Below, piece by piece: positions 5,801 to 6,929 of a DNA stretch of 6,929 nucleotides. Source of the DNA: Gemmatimonadota bacterium. GTDB lineage: Bacteria > Gemmatimonadota > Gemmatimonadetes > Gemmatimonadales > Gemmatimonadaceae. Within the stretch, counting starts at the first letter, position 1. The number at the start of each line of letters is the position of its first letter. The stretch lies in the NCBI GenBank assembly GCA_028287205.1, contig JAQBQC010000255.1, positions 1 through 6,929 on the forward strand, given 5' to 3'. Both the position numbers and the translations under genes were made by a program. The notes beneath the pieces were generated by a model. That model made no database searches. It was given only the letters and a program-made list of their open reading frames with translations, and was not told the origin of the DNA.

Positions 5801-6700
5801 CTATCGATCCGTCGCACGAGTTTGATCGGTATTGTCGGCTTTCTCGGTGCGCTTGTCGCCCTCGCCTGCTCGACCCGCCTGAACGTCGCGCTTGTTCACC
5901 ACTATCTCCTCCTTGAGCACGCGGCGCTTGGTGACGACGATCTCGTCCTCGTATACCGGAATGCGGATCTCGTCTTCGGTGGAATCCGGTCGAGATGCCG
6001 AGTCGGCATTCGCCACCGGAATACGCTCCACCGCGACATCTTCCTGCCTCGCGTTCGCCGGCCCGGATTCCTGCCGCGACTCACCTCGCCTGCGGATGCT
6101 CTCGGTTCGCGCGCGTGGCTCGTCGTCGACCTTCGGCGAACGACGGCCAGCGAAGAAGCTGCGCTCATCGAAGTGCTGGTTGTTGTAGAAGTCCCTCGAG
6201 TCCGGCGCGCGGTTCTCGGCGCTCGAGGAAGCCGGTGCGGACGCCGATGCTTCGGTCGTGGTAGCCGGTTCGAAGCGCGGCATCAGCGAACGCTCGTACT
6301 CGGGAGCGATAGGCTGATGATCAAAAGGAGGAACCGTGGCGAGCTGGGCTGCGCTCAACGAGGTGAGCACCACGCGATCATGTTCATCATCGAGCCGCGC
6401 CAGCCCCACAGGAATGAGAACGTGTCGATCGACATCCAGATGTGTGGCGTCCTTGTCGAGCTCCACGTCGAGATACCTGGTGCGCATCGCAACGGTATCC
6501 ACGATCAGATCATGCACCTTTCCTGCTTCCGTTCGCGACGCATCAACAACCGTCCAACCGCGCGGATCCGGCGTTCCGTCCGCTACCTCGAAATCCTTGG
6601 TCTTGCTCAGCGCGGTGACGCGCGGCGTCTCCCGCGCATCGTCGCCTCGACGTCCTCGATCACCGAGGCCGTCGTCCTGCTGCCTGGATGAGTGTGCCAT
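5801..6700 (-). CDS. PRC-barrel domain protein with a short C-terminal YsnF/DUF2382-type motif
   Basis: A 299-residue, very hydrophilic protein without signal peptide or membrane segment. After a polar N-terminal tail (1-32), residues about 33-122 look like a PRC-barrel related to the photosynthetic reaction-centre H-subunit type: DPRGWTVVD, AGKVHDLIVD (59-68), TRYLDVELD (74-82), RHVLIPVGLARLD (92-104) and a strand ending VVLTSLSAAQLATVP. A disordered Ser/Ala/Arg/Asp-rich linker follows (about 143-243). The C-terminal block IRIPVYEDEIVVTKRRVLKEE plus IVVNKRDV (245-273) is the hallmark of YsnF/AvaK (DUF2382) proteins, but most of the usual N-terminal half of that domain is missing or degenerate (only EDVAVERIPV at 220-229). 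A highly charged tail ends the protein. Such proteins are often stress- or desiccation-associated; molecular role unknown. GAGG lies seven bases before the ATG (6711-6708). Domain call is firm. Confidence 0.88.
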   Translation of the reverse strand: MAHSSRQQDDGLGDRGRRGDDARETPRVTALSKTKDFEVADGTPDPRGWTVVDASRTEAGKVHDLIVDTVAMRTRYLDVELDKDATHLDVDRHVLIPVGLARLDDEHDRVVLTSLSAAQLATVPPFDHQPIAPEYERSLMPRFEPATTTEASASAPASSSAENRAPDSRDFYNNQHFDERSFFAGRRSPKVDDEPRARTESIRRRGESRQESGPANARQEDVAVERIPVANADSASRPDSTEDEIRIPVYEDEIVVTKRRVLKEEIVVNKRDVQAGRAGEGDKRTEKADNTDQTRATDR

Positions 6701-6707
6701 GCGAATA

Positions 6708-6711
6708 CCTC
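6708..6711 (-). promoter_or_regulatory. Ribosome binding site of the PRC-barrel gene
   Basis: GAGG on the minus strand, seven bases before the ATG at 6700, preceded by an A/T-rich stretch (AAAAATTAT) that stands out in this GC-rich window and may belong to the promoter. I cannot assign a clear -35 box. Confidence 0.5.
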
Positions 6712-6733
6712 GATAATTTTTCCGTTGGGGTGA

Positions 6734-6790
6734 TCACTATTGACGGGCACGAGGCAGCGGGCTTTCGCTGCGGAGTCTGCCCTCACTATT
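6734..6790. repeat. Pair of 8-bp direct repeats flanking a hairpin upstream of the PRC-barrel gene
   Basis: TCACTATT occurs at 6734-6741 and 6783-6790, 49 bases apart (AATAGTGA on the coding strand of the PRC-barrel gene). The two copies bracket the hairpin at 6745-6782. They lie upstream of the gene's ribosome site and could be binding sites for a regulator, although eight-base matches also occur by chance. Confidence 0.25.
6745..6782 (-). terminator. Two-part hairpin after the right-edge gene, possible terminator
   Basis: Outer stem GGGCA (6745-6749) / TGCCC (6778-6782) and inner stem GCAGCG (6754-6759) / CGCTGC (6766-6771) are separated by an internal loop. The structure starts ten bases past the minus-strand stop at 6793-6795, a suitable place to end that transcript before the PRC-barrel gene. 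No U-tract follows. Confidence 0.4.
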
Positions 6791-6792
6791 AG

Positions 6793-6929
6793 CTACGGGC
6801 GGCGACTCGCGGTGTCGGCTACCGCTCCGTTCGATGTGGAGGTCGTTGAGCTCGTCGTGTCGGAGGCGAGCCCCGCTTTGTTGACGCGTGTCCGGCCGAA
6901 GAGAACGCCGAGTACGAGTGCGAGAGCGA
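6793..6929 (-). CDS. Partial gene, C-terminus of a probable membrane protein
   Basis: A minus-strand frame enters from the right edge and runs 44 codons to a TAG at 6795-6793. It begins ALALVLGVLFGRTRV, which looks like a membrane helix with a basic stop-transfer end, followed by about 30 Ser/Thr/Ala-rich polar residues (ASDTTSSTTSTSNGAVADTA). About three quarters of its third codon positions are G or C, as expected for this genome. A two-part hairpin follows the stop. The other two minus-strand frames are also partly open here but give Arg/Ser-rich sequence without a pattern. The family cannot be named from this piece. Confidence 0.5.
   Translation of the reverse strand, partial: ALALVLGVLFGRTRVNKAGLASDTTSSTTSTSNGAVADTASRRP

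Noticed and set aside
5774..6691. A 305-codon open frame on the plus strand opposite the PRC-barrel gene
   Set aside because: The minus strand encodes recognisable PRC-barrel and YsnF motifs with a ribosome site; the plus-strand frame gives Arg-rich sequence and has no ribosome site of note.

Overview
The window is high-GC bacterial chromosomal DNA with short intergenic gaps and mostly good Shine-Dalgarno sites. It holds six complete genes and the edges of two more. I see no mobile element, phage module, CRISPR array or RNA gene. The mix suggests a soil- or sediment-type bacterium: a secreted amidohydrolase with its own N-terminal domain, an erythromycin-esterase homologue, a GlsB/YeaQ membrane protein and a PRC-barrel/YsnF protein. 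Gemmatimonadota or Acidobacteriota-like lineages fit best, but that is inference from gene content, not a marker gene.

Layout, left to right. At 1-54 (minus) is the first 18 codons of a gene running off the left edge. At 192-1076 (minus) is a complete NAD(P)-dependent beta-hydroxyacid dehydrogenase of the 3-hydroxyisobutyrate dehydrogenase family. A 247-base divergent gap (1077-1323) follows. At 1324-1578 (plus) is a small GlsB/YeaQ-type membrane protein. A perfect 10-bp hairpin separates it from 1685-3031 (plus), an erythromycin esterase family hydrolase. Converging on that gene, only 29 bases away, is 3061-5085 (minus), a secreted metal-dependent amidohydrolase. The junction contains a perfect 16-bp tandem duplication that includes the amidohydrolase stop codon. 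Divergent from the amidohydrolase is 5183-5734 (plus), a conserved-looking protein of unknown function. A strong palindromic hairpin separates its end from the end of 5801-6700 (minus), a PRC-barrel plus YsnF/DUF2382-type protein. At 6793-6929 (minus) is the C-terminus of a probable membrane protein cut by the right edge.

These genes do not form one pathway. The GlsB/YeaQ and PRC-barrel/YsnF proteins both belong to families linked to envelope or general stress. The esterase homologue and secreted amidohydrolase are hydrolases that could act on small molecules, but nothing in the sequence ties their substrates together. Gene orientations and hairpins point to mostly single-gene transcripts. 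I found no convincing new biological system. The items most worth a second look are the uncharacterised 183-residue protein, the unassigned N-terminal region of the amidohydrolase, the shortened YsnF domain, and the 16-bp duplication that builds a hairpin at a convergent gene junction.
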